Positions 26,329-35,354 of a stretch of 64,000 nucleotides of DNA are shown here, piece by piece. Position numbers and translations under genes: made by a program. Each line of letters opens with the position of its first letter. Position 1 is the stretch's first letter. The notes beneath the pieces are model-generated. The model was not told where the DNA came from and searched no databases. It saw only the letters and a list, made by a program, of their open reading frames with translations. Source of the stretch: an uncultured Dietzia sp. (GTDB lineage Bacteria > Actinomycetota > Actinomycetes > Mycobacteriales > Mycobacteriaceae); NCBI RefSeq assembly GCF_937873725.1, contig NZ_CALMYY010000112.1:58360-122359 (forward strand). Reading direction: 5' to 3'.

Positions 26329-27153
26329 ATGGGCAAGCTCGAGGGAAGGGTCGCGTTCATCACCGGCGCGGCGAAGGGCCAGGGTCGGAGCCACGCGCTC
26401 CGGCTCGCCGCCGAGGGCGCGGACATCATCGGGGTGGACATCTCCACACAGGTGGCCACGTGCCCCTATCCGACCGCCACCGCTGAGGATCTCGCGGAGA
26501 CCGCGCGTCAGGTCGAGGCCCTCGGGCGCCGGTTCGTCGGCGCGGAGGCGGATGTCCGTGACCTCGACGCCCTCGGTGCCGCGGTGGACAAGGGCGTGGC
26601 CGAGCTGGGCAGGTTGGACATCGTGTGCGCGAACGCCGGGATCGCCAGCTTCGCCCCCGGCGCCGACATGTCCGAGGAGATGTGGGAGGAGATGGTGGGG
26701 ATCAACCTCTCGGGGGTATGGCGCACGTGCCGGGTCGCCATACCCCACCTCATCGCCTCCGGAGGCGGATCGATCGTCATGACCAGCTCACTCGCGGGCC
26801 TCAAGGGACTGGCGGGTATCGCCCACTACGCCTCCGCCAAGCACGGCATGCTCGGCCTGATGAAGGTGCTGGCGGTGGAATACGGCGGGCAGGGGATCAG
26901 GGTCAACGCGGTGCACCCGACCAACGTCGACACTGACATGATCATGAACGATGCGACGATGGGCCAGTTCGGCGCGGGCGGCGGCGACCCCAAGGCCGCC
27001 TTCGCGGAGGCCGCACGCCAGATGCACGTGCTCGAGGTCCCGTGGGTGGAGTCGATCGACATCTCCAACGCGGTGGCGTTCCTGGTCTCCGACGAGGCCC
27101 GCTACATCACCGGCGTGTCCCTCCCGGTCGACGCGGGAGCCGCCATCAAGTGA
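26329..27153 (+). CDS. Mycofactocin-coupled SDR family oxidoreductase
   Basis: This 274-residue short-chain dehydrogenase has the NAD-binding TGAAKGQGRSHALRLAAEGA, the GVDI segment with an insertion after the second strand, the catalytic Ser (MTSSLAG) and YASAKHG. GQGRSHA plus the insertion after the second strand is typical of the actinobacterial group thought to use tightly bound NAD with mycofactocin as electron carrier. No mycofactocin biosynthesis genes lie in the window. The GGGAGG site before ATG 26329 is strong. Confidence 0.85.
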   Translation: MGKLEGRVAFITGAAKGQGRSHALRLAAEGADIIGVDISTQVATCPYPTATAEDLAETARQVEALGRRFVGAEADVRDLDALGAAVDKGVAELGRLDIVCANAGIASFAPGADMSEEMWEEMVGINLSGVWRTCRVAIPHLIASGGGSIVMTSSLAGLKGLAGIAHYASAKHGMLGLMKVLAVEYGGQGIRVNAVHPTNVDTDMIMNDATMGQFGAGGGDPKAAFAEAARQMHVLEVPWVESIDISNAVAFLVSDEARYITGVSLPVDAGAAIK

Positions 27154-27187
27154 CGGCCCACGGCGTGCCCCACTCCGCGAGCCTGCC

Positions 27188-27214
27188 GGGGCCGCCAGGG
27201 CCGCCGGGGCCGCC
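27188..27214. repeat. Three tandem copies of a 9-bp GC repeat
   Basis: GGGGCCGCC, AGGGCCGCC and GGGGCCGCC follow each other between two convergent genes. The meaning is unclear; it may influence termination or be a slippage product. Confidence 0.8.
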
Positions 27215-27237
27215 GGGACCGTGCGGTCAGGGTGCGG

Positions 27238-28071
27238 TCAGCCCAGGCGAGCGAGGACTTCCCTCGCGACCACGTCGGGGACCTGCTCCGGGAGCCAGTG
27301 CCCCCTCCCCGCGAGCGGGACGAACCGGTAGTCCGCCGTCACCCAGTCGGCGGTCGACTCCGCACCCGACCGCGCGACCGCCATGTCGTCCTCACCCCAC
27401 AGGTACGTCGTGGGCACCGAGACCTCGGGGAGGTCGTACCGGCGCATGGCGCGATACCAGTTGAGTGCCCCCGTCAGTCCCGCACGGTCGCCGACCAGGG
27501 CGAGGTGCCTGTCCACCACGCCGTCCGACACCTCCCCACCGAACATCGCACGCAGGCGGCGGGCGTCCCCGTCGAGGAGGACGTCCTCCGCCTTCCCCTC
27601 CTGGCGGAAGAGGGTGAAGTACACCGATCTCGCCTGCTGATCAGGGTCTGTCGACAGTGCCTCCGTGAACGCCGCGAGGTGCGGGATGGACACCGCGGTG
27701 AGTGTTGCCACCCGATCCGGATGATGGGCTGCCAACCACCAGGCGACGGACGCACCCCAGTCGTGACCCAGCAGGTGGACCCTCTCCAGACCGAGATGGT
27801 CGACCACTGCCAGCGCGTCCGCGGCCAGGTGCTCGATAGCGTAGGCCTCGACGCGGTCGGGGCGGGCGCCCGGCGAGTACCCCCGCTGCGCCGGGGCGAT
27901 CACGCGGATCCCCTGGGCGGCGAGGAGGCCGGCGACGGATTCCCACTCCCACGGCGATTCGGGGAAACCGTGGAGCGCCAGAACGGTGTCCCGCGCGTCT
28001 CCCTCCGGCTCCCAAGCGAGGACGTCGAGCCGGCCGACCGGGACGTCGACGGTGTACTCCCGTGGTTCCAT
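27238..28071 (-). CDS. Alpha/beta hydrolase, epoxide-hydrolase/haloalkane-dehalogenase-like
   Basis: This 277-residue protein has the oxyanion motif HGFPE near residues 34-38 and the nucleophile elbow LLGHDWGASVAWW with an aspartate nucleophile. It also has the acid-bearing LWGEDDMAV and a C-terminal catalytic histidine in GRGHWLPEQ. An Asp nucleophile in GHDWG is typical of epoxide hydrolases and dehalogenases rather than esterases. The natural substrate is unknown. The ATG at 28071 agrees with the family start. Confidence 0.88.
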   Translation of the reverse strand: MEPREYTVDVPVGRLDVLAWEPEGDARDTVLALHGFPESPWEWESVAGLLAAQGIRVIAPAQRGYSPGARPDRVEAYAIEHLAADALAVVDHLGLERVHLLGHDWGASVAWWLAAHHPDRVATLTAVSIPHLAAFTEALSTDPDQQARSVYFTLFRQEGKAEDVLLDGDARRLRAMFGGEVSDGVVDRHLALVGDRAGLTGALNWYRAMRRYDLPEVSVPTTYLWGEDDMAVARSGAESTADWVTADYRFVPLAGRGHWLPEQVPDVVAREVLARLG

Positions 28072-28097
28072 GCCCGGACCCTATACGGTCCCGCCCG

Positions 28098-28925
28098 TCA
28101 CCACGGTCGGCTTCCGGGAGGGCTCTGGGCCGAGGACCCCGAGGGGACGACCCGTGTCCGCCGCTCGTGCCACTCACGCACGAGCCACATCTCCACCACG
28201 AGCGGATCGACGGCGGCGACGTCCGCCCACCCTGCCACCACGTCGAGGTACCGCTGATAGCGGCGTGGGGTCATCCGGGCGAACGACTCGACCTCGGTCC
28301 ACCCCGCGTGGACCAGGCTCGCGATACCTGCCGGGTCCACCGGCACGATGCTCTGCTCGGACCACGCCATGCCCAGCGAGGACAGGTACAGGGAGGCGAG
28401 CGGGAATCCGAGATCCGGCACCCCCCTGCCCGCGCATCCGTGCGGAGCACCGTTACGCAGCAGGTTCATCGCCTCCGCGGGGGCGTCGAGCCAATCCACC
28501 ACGTCGTGGAGGACCAGCGGATAGCCGTGCGTGGAGAGGGACCGCCAGGCCTGACGATCCCGCTCCGGTACCCGGAAATCCGGGAGCCCGCGTCGGATCC
28601 CGGAGCGCAGTGGGTGGCCGGCAAGCCATGCTGCACACATGTAGAGCGCGACCACCGACTCCTCGAGACTGCCGCGAGCCCTCCGTCCCGCCGCCCACAG
28701 ATCGCTCCTGCGGAGGAAGCCGGAGCCGGTCTCCACCCGCCCGCCGTCGGGGCCACCCGCGACCAGGCGTAGGTCGACCCCGCGCTCGGCCAACCGGATG
28801 TTCCACAGGTCGAGGTCGATCTCCACGTACTCGTCGGCCACGAGGACGCCAGGGGGTTGGGCGCGGCACCAGTCGAGGCAGGCCGCGGGGAGGGCGGGGA
28901 CGGGGCGGGGTCCGGTCGTCGTCAT
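28098..28925 (-). CDS. Conserved hypothetical protein
   Basis: This protein of about 275 residues is of unknown function. It is rich in Trp and Arg; recognisable segments are WNIRLAERGVDLRLV near the start, ARGSLEESVVALYMCAAWLAGHP in the middle, and RMTPRRYQRYLDVV near the end. No signal peptide or membrane segment is evident. The start may be ATG 28925 or a TTG at 28955. It lies 48 bases after gcvP and could be the last but one gene of the glycine-controlled transcript. Confidence 0.6.
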   Translation of the reverse strand: MTTTGPRPVPALPAACLDWCRAQPPGVLVADEYVEIDLDLWNIRLAERGVDLRLVAGGPDGGRVETGSGFLRRSDLWAAGRRARGSLEESVVALYMCAAWLAGHPLRSGIRRGLPDFRVPERDRQAWRSLSTHGYPLVLHDVVDWLDAPAEAMNLLRNGAPHGCAGRGVPDLGFPLASLYLSSLGMAWSEQSIVPVDPAGIASLVHAGWTEVESFARMTPRRYQRYLDVVAGWADVAAVDPLVVEMWLVREWHERRTRVVPSGSSAQSPPGSRPW

Positions 28926-28973
28926 GCCCAGCACGGTCTCATGCGGGTACGACAACGCCGGCTCGCCCGTGGA

Positions 28974-31868
28974 TCAGTCCTCCGCGAACGCCTCGAGGGG
29001 CGGGCAGGAGCAGACCAGGTTGCGGTCCCCGTACGCGCCGTCGATCCGGCGCACGGCGGGCCACACCTTGGGCCGCCACGACGCCCCGAGCGGGTACGCC
29101 GCCACGCTCCGCGGGTAGGCGTGCCCCCACTCGTCGGCCGAGACGCTCTCCGCGGTGTGCGGGGCGCCGCGGAGGGGGTTGTCCTCCACCGTCCACTCCC
29201 CCGCGCCCACCCGGTCGATCTCCGTGCGGATGGCGATCATCGCGTCACAGAACGAGTCGAGCTCGGCCAGGTCCTCGCTCTCCGTGGGCTCCACCATGAG
29301 GGTGTTGGGCACCGGGAAGCTCATCGTGGGGGCGTGGAAGCCGTAGTCCGCCAGCCGCTTGGCCACGTCGTCGATCGAGATCCCCACGGAGTCGATGAGC
29401 GGGCGCAGGTCGAGGATGCACTCGTGCGCCACCCAGCCGCCGTCTCCCGAGTACAGCACCGGGTAGTGCTCGCCGATCCGGCGGGCGAGGTAGTTGGCGC
29501 TCGCGATGGCGGTGAGCGTGGCCCGCCGCAGTCCGTCGGCCCCCATCATCCGGACGTACGCCCAGGTGATGGGCAGGATCGAGGCGGAACCGAAGGCCGC
29601 GGCGGACACCACGCCGCCCGAGCCCAGGCCGTCCTCGTGGGGATGGCCGGGAAGGAACTCACGGAGATGCTCGGCCACGGCGACCGGGCCCACCCCGGGA
29701 CCCCCACCGCCGTGCGGGATGCAGAACGTCTTGTGCAGGTTGAGGTGACTGACATCGCCACCGAACCGACCCGGACGGGCGACCCCCACGAGGGCGTTCA
29801 GGTTGGCACCGTCGATGTACACCTGGCCACCCGCGTCGTGGACGATCGCGCAGATCTCCTCGATGTCGTGCTCGAACACACCGTGCGTGGACGGGTAGGT
29901 GATCATGATCGCCGCGAGCTCCGCGGCGTGCGTGGAGACCTTGGTCCGGAGGTCGTCGACGTCCACGTCACCGTTGGGACGGCAGGCCACCACGACGACC
30001 TTCATCCCGGCCATGACGGCCGAGGCGGCGTTGGTCCCGTGGGCCGAGGACGGGATCAGACAGACCGTCCGGTTCTCCTCGCCGCGGGACCGGTGGTAGG
30101 CGCGGATCGCGAGCAGTCCCGCGTACTCACCCTGGCTGCCGGCGTTGGGCTGCAGGCTGACCGCGGCGTAGCCCGTGATGTCCACCAGCCACTTCTCGAC
30201 GTCGGCCACCAGTGACCGGATACCGCCGGTCTGCGCGGCCGGGGCGAACGGGTGGAGTCGGTTGAACTCCGGCCAGGTGATGGGTTCCATCTCCGTGGTG
30301 GCGTTGAGCTTCATGGTGCACGAGCCCAGCGGGATCATGGTCCGGTCGAGCGCCATGTCCTTGTCCGAGAGCGCCCGCAGGTACCGGAGCATCGCGGTCT
30401 CGGTGCGGTACCGGACAAACGCCTCGTGCTGCAGGTACTCGCTGGTGCGATCACCGTAGGTGGGGTCCACGAGGATCTCGAGAGCCCCGGTGTCGGCGAT
30501 GTCCTCGATCCGACCGCCGAACGCCTCGAGCACCAGCGAGACGTGGACACCGGTGGTCGCCTCGTCACAGGCGATGGACACGGTGTCGTCGTCGACCTTC
30601 CACAGGTTGACGCCGCGCTCGGCCGCCGCGGCGACCACCCGGTCGGCGTCGCCGGGAACCCGGGCGAGAACGGTGTCGAAGAAGTCCGCGTGGACCACCT
30701 GCACGCCCGCGGCGACGAGACCGTCGGCCAGGACCGCCGCGTGGGCGTGGACGCGCCGGGCGATGGCCGCCAGGCCCGACGCGCCGTGGTAGGAGGCGTA
30801 CATCGCCGCGAGGACGGCGAGCAGGACCTGCGCGGTGCAGATGTTGGACGTGGCCTTGTCCCGGCGGATGTGCTGCTCACGAGTCTGCAGGGCGAGGCGG
30901 TAGGCGACGCGGCCGTCCGCGTCCGTCGACACGCCGACCAGACGTCCGGGCAGGTTGCGGGCGTGGGCCGTGCGGCAGGCGAGGAAGCCGGCGTGGGGTC
31001 CGCCGAAGCCCATCGGGACGCCGAACCGCTGCGTGGTGCCGAAACACGCGTCGGCGCCCTTCTCCCCCGCCGGGGTGTGGACGGTCGCGGCCAACAAGTC
31101 CACACCGGCGGCCACCATGACGCCCCGCTCGTGGCACTCGTCGATCAGCCTCGACACGTCGGCCACGCGGCCGGACGCGCCCGGCGTCTGCACGAGCGCG
31201 CCGAAGAACTCGCCCTCCGGCAGGCCCCCGTCGACGAGGTTCGTGGTGACCAGCTCGATGCCGAGCGGCTCGGCGCGGGTGGCGAGGATCGCCGCGGTCT
31301 GGGGGAAGACGTCGACGTCGACGGCGAAGCGGGGGCTCTTCGACGTCCGGTTGGACCGACGCAGCATGGTCATGGCCTCGGCCGCCGCGGTGCCCTCGTC
31401 CAGCATGGAGGCGTTGGCCATGTCCATGCCGGTGAGGTCGGAGACCATGGTCTGGAAGTTGAGCAGCGCCTCGAGCCGACCCTGGCTGATCTCCGGCTGG
31501 TACGGGGTGTAGGCGGTGTACCAGGCCCGGCTCTCGATGATGTTGCGGATGAGCACCGGCGGGGCGAGGGGGTCGTAGTAGCCCTGACCGATCATCGAGA
31601 CCGCCACGGTGTTGCGGTTCGCGAGCTCCCGGAGAGCGTCCAGGGTCTCGGCCTCCGACAGCGGTTCGGGGAGCGCGTCGATCCCCGCCGCCCGACCATC
31701 CCGATCCAGCTCGTCGACGATCACCGACGGAAAGGCCTGCTCGGCGAGTTCGTCGAGCGACCTCACCCCGATCGTCTCCAGGATCCGGGCCAGGCCGTCG
31801 GCGTCGGGTCCCAGATGGCGGGCGACGAACTCGCCTCCGGTCCGTGCGGTGTGCGGGGTCGTCGTCAC
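28974..31868 (-). CDS. gcvP: Glycine dehydrogenase (decarboxylating), glycine cleavage P protein
   Basis: This 964-residue PLP enzyme decarboxylates glycine and passes the aminomethyl group to lipoyl-GcvH. The N-terminal half has [14 protein letters not shown] and the C-terminal half has the PLP-lysine segment [16 protein letters not shown]. It is a single fused chain, as in other actinobacteria. The GTG at 31868 has a GAGGAG site and follows a tandem glycine riboswitch. gcvH lies 3.4 kb upstream in the same direction, separated by regulatory genes; gcvT is not in the window. Confidence 0.97.
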   Translation of the reverse strand: MTTTPHTARTGGEFVARHLGPDADGLARILETIGVRSLDELAEQAFPSVIVDELDRDGRAAGIDALPEPLSEAETLDALRELANRNTVAVSMIGQGYYDPLAPPVLIRNIIESRAWYTAYTPYQPEISQGRLEALLNFQTMVSDLTGMDMANASMLDEGTAAAEAMTMLRRSNRTSKSPRFAVDVDVFPQTAAILATRAEPLGIELVTTNLVDGGLPEGEFFGALVQTPGASGRVADVSRLIDECHERGVMVAAGVDLLAATVHTPAGEKGADACFGTTQRFGVPMGFGGPHAGFLACRTAHARNLPGRLVGVSTDADGRVAYRLALQTREQHIRRDKATSNICTAQVLLAVLAAMYASYHGASGLAAIARRVHAHAAVLADGLVAAGVQVVHADFFDTVLARVPGDADRVVAAAAERGVNLWKVDDDTVSIACDEATTGVHVSLVLEAFGGRIEDIADTGALEILVDPTYGDRTSEYLQHEAFVRYRTETAMLRYLRALSDKDMALDRTMIPLGSCTMKLNATTEMEPITWPEFNRLHPFAPAAQTGGIRSLVADVEKWLVDITGYAAVSLQPNAGSQGEYAGLLAIRAYHRSRGEENRTVCLIPSSAHGTNAASAVMAGMKVVVVACRPNGDVDVDDLRTKVSTHAAELAAIMITYPSTHGVFEHDIEEICAIVHDAGGQVYIDGANLNALVGVARPGRFGGDVSHLNLHKTFCIPHGGGGPGVGPVAVAEHLREFLPGHPHEDGLGSGGVVSAAAFGSASILPITWAYVRMMGADGLRRATLTAIASANYLARRIGEHYPVLYSGDGGWVAHECILDLRPLIDSVGISIDDVAKRLADYGFHAPTMSFPVPNTLMVEPTESEDLAELDSFCDAMIAIRTEIDRVGAGEWTVEDNPLRGAPHTAESVSADEWGHAYPRSVAAYPLGASWRPKVWPAVRRIDGAYGDRNLVCSCPPLEAFAED

Positions 31869-31920
31869 AGGTGCTCCTCGAAGGGCGGGGCCACCCGGAC
31901 GGGCGGCCTGCGGGCCGGTG

Positions 31921-32130
31921 CTACCCTCTCCGCTCTGTCCCCTGCCGGCTCGATGCCGGCGCCTGAGAGATTCGCCGGGCCCGTAACGGACCCTGCTTTC
32001 CCCGTGGGCGGGTGGTCGATTCCACCGCTCTCCAGAGGCGTTAAGCGACTGCACGGTCCGGGTGCCTGAGAGATTCTCGGAGAGGAGTTGCTCCTTCGGC
32101 GCCCGCGGCAGTTGCCGCGGGGCTCTCCCG
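31921..32130 (-). promoter_or_regulatory. Tandem glycine riboswitch before gcvP
   Basis: Two aptamer-like copies are visible on the minus strand. The first (about 32130-32040) starts GGGAGAG and contains AATCTCTCAGGCACC near 32073-32059; the second (about 32039-31921) contains AATCTCTCAGGCGCC near 31972-31958 and ends with a GGAGAGG segment. The CTCTCAGGC core and tandem arrangement are diagnostic of the glycine riboswitch. About 50 bases remain before the gcvP start for the expression platform. When glycine binds, gcvP should be switched on so that excess glycine is broken down. Confidence 0.9.
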
Positions 32131-32174
32131 TGAGTCGCGTGAACGCAGGACCGAGTCTAGACGACCGGCGTCGA

Positions 32175-32816
32175 TCAACCCGTTCGCCGCGAGGCGCGGG
32201 CGCGCCGACGGGCCGCCAGTTCGTCCTCCATGGGTTCGATGATGTCCTCCACCGAGACGGTTTCGGCGGGGAACTCCGAGATCGATCCCGCGAGCTCGCG
32301 CATCGCGCCGCCGATCCCGATGCCGAACACACCCTGACCACCCTGGAGGAGGTCGAACACCTCCTCCTTGGACGTGCACTCGAACACCGTCCGACCGTCC
32401 GAGAAGAGGGTGATCGTGGCGAGGTCCTTGACGCCCCGGGACCGGATCTGCTCCACGGCCTTGCGGATGTTCTGAAGGGAGATGCCGGTGTCCAGGAGCT
32501 GCTTGACGATCTTCAGGACGAGAATGTCCTTGAACGAGTAGAGGCGCTGACTGCCGGACCCTGCCGCGTTGCGGATCGACGGCACCACGAGATCGGTCCG
32601 GGCCCAGTAGTCGAGCTGCCGGTAGGTGATCCCCGCGATCTGGCACGCGATCGGCACCCGGTACCCGCTGGTGCCGTCCGGGATCCCGTCATCGGGGAAC
32701 AGCCCCGGATGCACTTCGTCGAACGTGGCCTGCGTGGCCTCGTCGGCGCCTCCGAGGAGACCCTCCGTGTGCATGCCGGCGGAGGACGACTCCGGATCCC
32801 GGGTGTGGTCGGCCAC
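32175..32816 (-). CDS. MerR family regulator (Rv1830-like)
   Basis: This 213-residue regulator has a central MerR DNA-binding domain: YRVPIACQIAGITYRQLDYWARTDLVVPS, then SQRLYSFKDILVLKIVKQLLDTG and ISLQNIRKAVEQIRSRG. The helix-turn-helix is followed by a short C-terminal effector part. It matches the second MerR protein that lies beside gcvP in mycobacteria (Rv1830), a regulator of unknown targets. The GTG at 32816 has a GAGGGAG site. A leader with an inverted repeat lies upstream. Confidence 0.85.
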   Translation of the reverse strand: MADHTRDPESSSAGMHTEGLLGGADEATQATFDEVHPGLFPDDGIPDGTSGYRVPIACQIAGITYRQLDYWARTDLVVPSIRNAAGSGSQRLYSFKDILVLKIVKQLLDTGISLQNIRKAVEQIRSRGVKDLATITLFSDGRTVFECTSKEEVFDLLQGGQGVFGIGIGGAMRELAGSISEFPAETVSVEDIIEPMEDELAARRRARASRRTG

Positions 32817-32952
32817 GATTGCTCCCTCAGGCTGTGGGGTACCGCCATGATCATGGCGGCGCAGTATCGGGCTGGTCAGCCCGACTCCCGAACGCGTGAA
32901 CACCATCGGTGTAGTTCACTGGGGCCAACGCTAGGCCGCCGGAGGTCGACGA

Positions 32953-32989
32953 TCAATAGGACACGCGGTAAACCTCAACCTCAAGTTGA
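32953..32989 (-). promoter_or_regulatory. Possible MerR-type promoter/operator of the merR gene
   Basis: On the minus strand, TTGAGG (32984-32979) is followed after 20 bases by TATTGA (32958-32953). Elongated 19-20-base spacers are characteristic of MerR-controlled promoters. TCAAC and GTTGA form 5-bp arms (32975-32989) that cover the -35 element. The assignment is by inspection only. Confidence 0.35.
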
Positions 32990-33064
32990 ACTTTAGGCAT
33001 GGTCCTGACCTGCGCACTGGTGCTGATGTGTCCCGTGGTGACAGGGAACCTCCAGGTCAGACGG

Positions 33065-33565
33065 TCAGGAGGTGGAGGCGTCCGGTCGCTCCGGGTCGTC
33101 CCCGCCACCGAGGAAATCATCCGGGCTCACCTGGTCGAGAAACTCGCGGAAGGCCTCGACCTCCTCCTCGCCCTGCTCCACCAGCGAGATGCCGACCTCG
33201 TCGAGCACCTCGCGACTGACCAGCACGGGGGACGACGTGCGGAGCGCCACCGCCACGGCATCGGAGGGTCGCGCCGAGACCCGCTTGCCCTCGAAGACGA
33301 GTTCGGCGAGGAACGTCCCCTCCGACACGCCCACGATCTCCACCTGCTCGAGCGGGTGGGAGAAGGTCTCCAGGAGCGTGGCCACGAGGTCGTGCGTCAA
33401 CGGCCTGCCCGGTCGCACCCCCTGCTGCTGCAGGCTGATCGCCGCGGCCTCGGCCGCCCCGATCCAGATCGGCACGTACCGACCCCCGTCTTTCTCGTGC
33501 AGGATCAGCACGGGGGCGTACTCCGGTTCCTCGAAGCGGATGCCCACCACATCGACCTCACGCAT
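33065..33565 (-). CDS. Bifunctional nuclease family protein (DUF151, BfnP-like)
   Basis: This 166-residue protein matches the DUF151 family (Rv1829 in M. tuberculosis): MREVDVVGIRFE, VPIWIGAAEAAAISLQQQG, RPLTHDLVATLL and RPSDAVAVALR. Plant and bacterial members degrade RNA and DNA in vitro; the cellular role is uncertain. Residues after about 140 are acidic, ending with FREFLDQVSPDDFLGG. ATG 33565 fits the family start, whereas ATG 33577 lies nearer to the GGAGG site. It is the third gene of the garA-ftsR-bfnP-merR series. Confidence 0.85.
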   Translation of the reverse strand: MREVDVVGIRFEEPEYAPVLILHEKDGGRYVPIWIGAAEAAAISLQQQGVRPGRPLTHDLVATLLETFSHPLEQVEIVGVSEGTFLAELVFEGKRVSARPSDAVAVALRTSSPVLVSREVLDEVGISLVEQGEEEVEAFREFLDQVSPDDFLGGGDDPERPDASTS

Positions 33566-33634
33566 GTTCTTTCCCATGTCCTCCGCCTCTCGCACGGGCC
33601 CAGCCTAACCCTGATCGACGGCCGGGCGAGCGGG

Positions 33635-34369
33635 TCAGGGTTCCAGCGCGTGCCGAACCGCCACGGTGACGAGCGTGGAATGGAGGGCGACCGAGAGCGC
33701 CGCGATCTCCCGCGCGAGTTCGGCCGCGCGGTCTCGCGCATCCGCATCCCCCTGACGCGCGACGGGCCCGGCGATCTGGGTGATGAGACCCGTCTGACGA
33801 TCGGCCGCGGTCCGGAACCCCCGGAGGTGCCGCACGTCGACACCGTGGGCGGCAAGGTCGCGGGCGGTCCTCGCGACCAGCACCGCCTCCGGGTCGTAGA
33901 ACCCCCCCGGGCCGGCCACGATGAGACCGGCGTCCACCAGGGAGTCGACGAGATCCGCCTCGACCCCGGAGTTCTCGATCACGGTCTCACGGGTCAGCCT
34001 CAGGACCGTGTCGCTGCGGAAGTCGTCCGGAGCCGAGCCCGGAACGCTCTCCGCTCCCGACCGTGGGAGCAGGGCCGTGGTGGACCCGTCGGCGATCGCC
34101 GAATCGAGAGCGTCGAGTTCCTCCCTGATCACCTTCAGCGGCAGGTAGCGGTCACGCTGCGCGGTGAGCACGTAGCGCAGCCGCTCACGGTCCCCGGGAC
34201 TGAACCGTCGGTAGCCGCTGGCGGTCCGCTCCGGGGTGACCAGACCTTCGTTCTCGAGGAACCGGACCTTCGACACCGTGAGGTCCGGGAACTCCGCGAC
34301 CAGGAGTGCGATGACGCCGCCGATGGACAGGTGCCCATCGTGCGCGGCGCCGTGTCCGGCGGCGGTCAC
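33635..34369 (-). CDS. ftsR: MerR-like regulator FtsR (Rv1828-like)
   Basis: This 244-residue MerR-type protein begins with the DNA-binding domain: SIGGVIALLVAEFPDL, TVSKVRFLENEGLVTPERT and SGYRRFSPGDRERLRYVL. In C. glutamicum, FtsR activates ftsZ and controls cell growth and division; M. tuberculosis Rv1828 is its homologue. The following segment RDRYLPLKVIREELDAL is also conserved. Its GTG start overlaps the garA stop by 4 bases, so both are made together. The symbol is by family resemblance. Confidence 0.88.
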   Translation of the reverse strand: MTAAGHGAAHDGHLSIGGVIALLVAEFPDLTVSKVRFLENEGLVTPERTASGYRRFSPGDRERLRYVLTAQRDRYLPLKVIREELDALDSAIADGSTTALLPRSGAESVPGSAPDDFRSDTVLRLTRETVIENSGVEADLVDSLVDAGLIVAGPGGFYDPEAVLVARTARDLAAHGVDVRHLRGFRTAADRQTGLITQIAGPVARQGDADARDRAAELAREIAALSVALHSTLVTVAVRHALEP

Positions 34370-34803
34370 TGCCCGGGCGTACCCGTCAGGAATACCAGAC
34401 GGAACTTGCCGATCTGGACCTCGTCGCCGTTCGACAACGACGCCGAGTCCACGGGCTCGCGATTGACGTAGGTGCCGTTGAGCGAACCGACGTCCACGAC
34501 CGTGAAGGTCCCGCTCTCGCTGCGGAACTCCGCGTGCCGACGACTCACGGTGACGTCGTCGAGGAAGATGTCACTGTCCGGGTGCCGACCGGCCGACGTG
34601 GTGGCCTGGTCCAGGAGGAAACGGGAACCGGCGTTGGGGCCCCGCTTGACCACCAGGAGGGCCTGACCCTCCGGCAGACCCTCAACACCGGTGACGGTCG
34701 ACTCCGACTGGGCCGCCTGCTGATCGGACTCGTTGAGAAGCTCCGCACGGAACACCGAGGTGGTCTCGGCGGTCGCCTCGGGCATGTTCTTGTTCTCGGT
34801 CAC
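34366..34803 (-). CDS. garA: FHA-domain protein GarA (OdhI in corynebacteria)
   Basis: This 145-residue protein has an N-terminal phosphorylation motif, AETTSVFRAELL, containing the two adjacent threonines that PknG/PknB-type kinases modify. An FHA domain follows: LLVVKRGPNAGSRF, SAGRHPDSDIFLDDVTVSRR and GSLNGTYVNREPV. Unphosphorylated GarA/OdhI binds and inhibits the 2-oxoglutarate dehydrogenase complex and alters glutamate enzymes. The GTG at 34803 has a GGAG site; an in-frame ATG lies at 34785. The setting next to glycine cleavage genes and ftsR is conserved. Confidence 0.96.
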   Translation of the reverse strand: MTENKNMPEATAETTSVFRAELLNESDQQAAQSESTVTGVEGLPEGQALLVVKRGPNAGSRFLLDQATTSAGRHPDSDIFLDDVTVSRRHAEFRSESGTFTVVDVGSLNGTYVNREPVDSASLSNGDEVQIGKFRLVFLTGTPGQ

Positions 34804-34856
34804 GTTTCGTCTCTCCTCGTCCGAGCCCAACGAGGGGCTCACCGTGCGGTGCAATG

Positions 34857-34862
34857 ATTCTA
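34857..34862 (-). promoter_or_regulatory. Possible -10 element of the garA operon
   Basis: TAGAAT on the minus strand fits TANNNT and lies about 55 bases before the garA start, in the short gap after gcvH. No -35 element is apparent. A GC-rich CCGCCC/GGGCGG hairpin lies just before it and could end the gcvH transcript. Confidence 0.3.
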
Positions 34863-34902
34863 TGCCGGACCGCCCACCCGCGGGCGGGGCGGGCGGGCCC
34901 GA

Positions 34903-35307
34903 TCAGCCCTCCGTGATCTTCGCGTACCCGTCGGAGTCCAACGTCTGCTCGAGCTGTGCCTCGAGATCGTCGACATCCGAGATCTCCAGGACGACGATCC
35001 ACCCCTCACCGTACGGATCGGAGTTGACGAGCTCCGGCGAGGTCTCCAAGGCGGTGTTGGCCTCGACGATCTTCCCGCTCAACGGCGCGTACAGGTCGGA
35101 GACGCTCTTCGGCGACTCGACCTCGCCGAAGGGTTCTCCCGACTCCGTCTCACCACCCACGTCCGGGAGCTGCACGAACACGATGTCGCCGAGCTTCGAC
35201 TGCGCGTAGTCGGTGATGCCGATGCGGACCCGCGTGTCCGACACCCGTTCCACCCACTCGTGCTCATCGGTGTACCGGAGCTGGTCGGGGATGTTCTGAT
35301 CGCTCAC
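34903..35307 (-). CDS. gcvH: Glycine cleavage system H protein
   Basis: This 134-residue lipoyl carrier shuttles the aminomethyl group between P, T and L proteins. It has YTDEHEWVE at the start, GITDYAQSKLGDIVFVQLP, and the lipoylation lysine in ESPKSVSDLYAPLSG. The GTG at 35307 fits the usual start, with AGGG upstream. It lies before garA as in mycobacteria, far from gcvP. Confidence 0.96.
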   Translation of the reverse strand: MSDQNIPDQLRYTDEHEWVERVSDTRVRIGITDYAQSKLGDIVFVQLPDVGGETESGEPFGEVESPKSVSDLYAPLSGKIVEANTALETSPELVNSDPYGEGWIVVLEISDVDDLEAQLEQTLDSDGYAKITEG

Positions 35308-35354
35308 TGGCGTGCCCTTCTCGCGTGGATCACTTCCGATTCCACCTGGCGACA

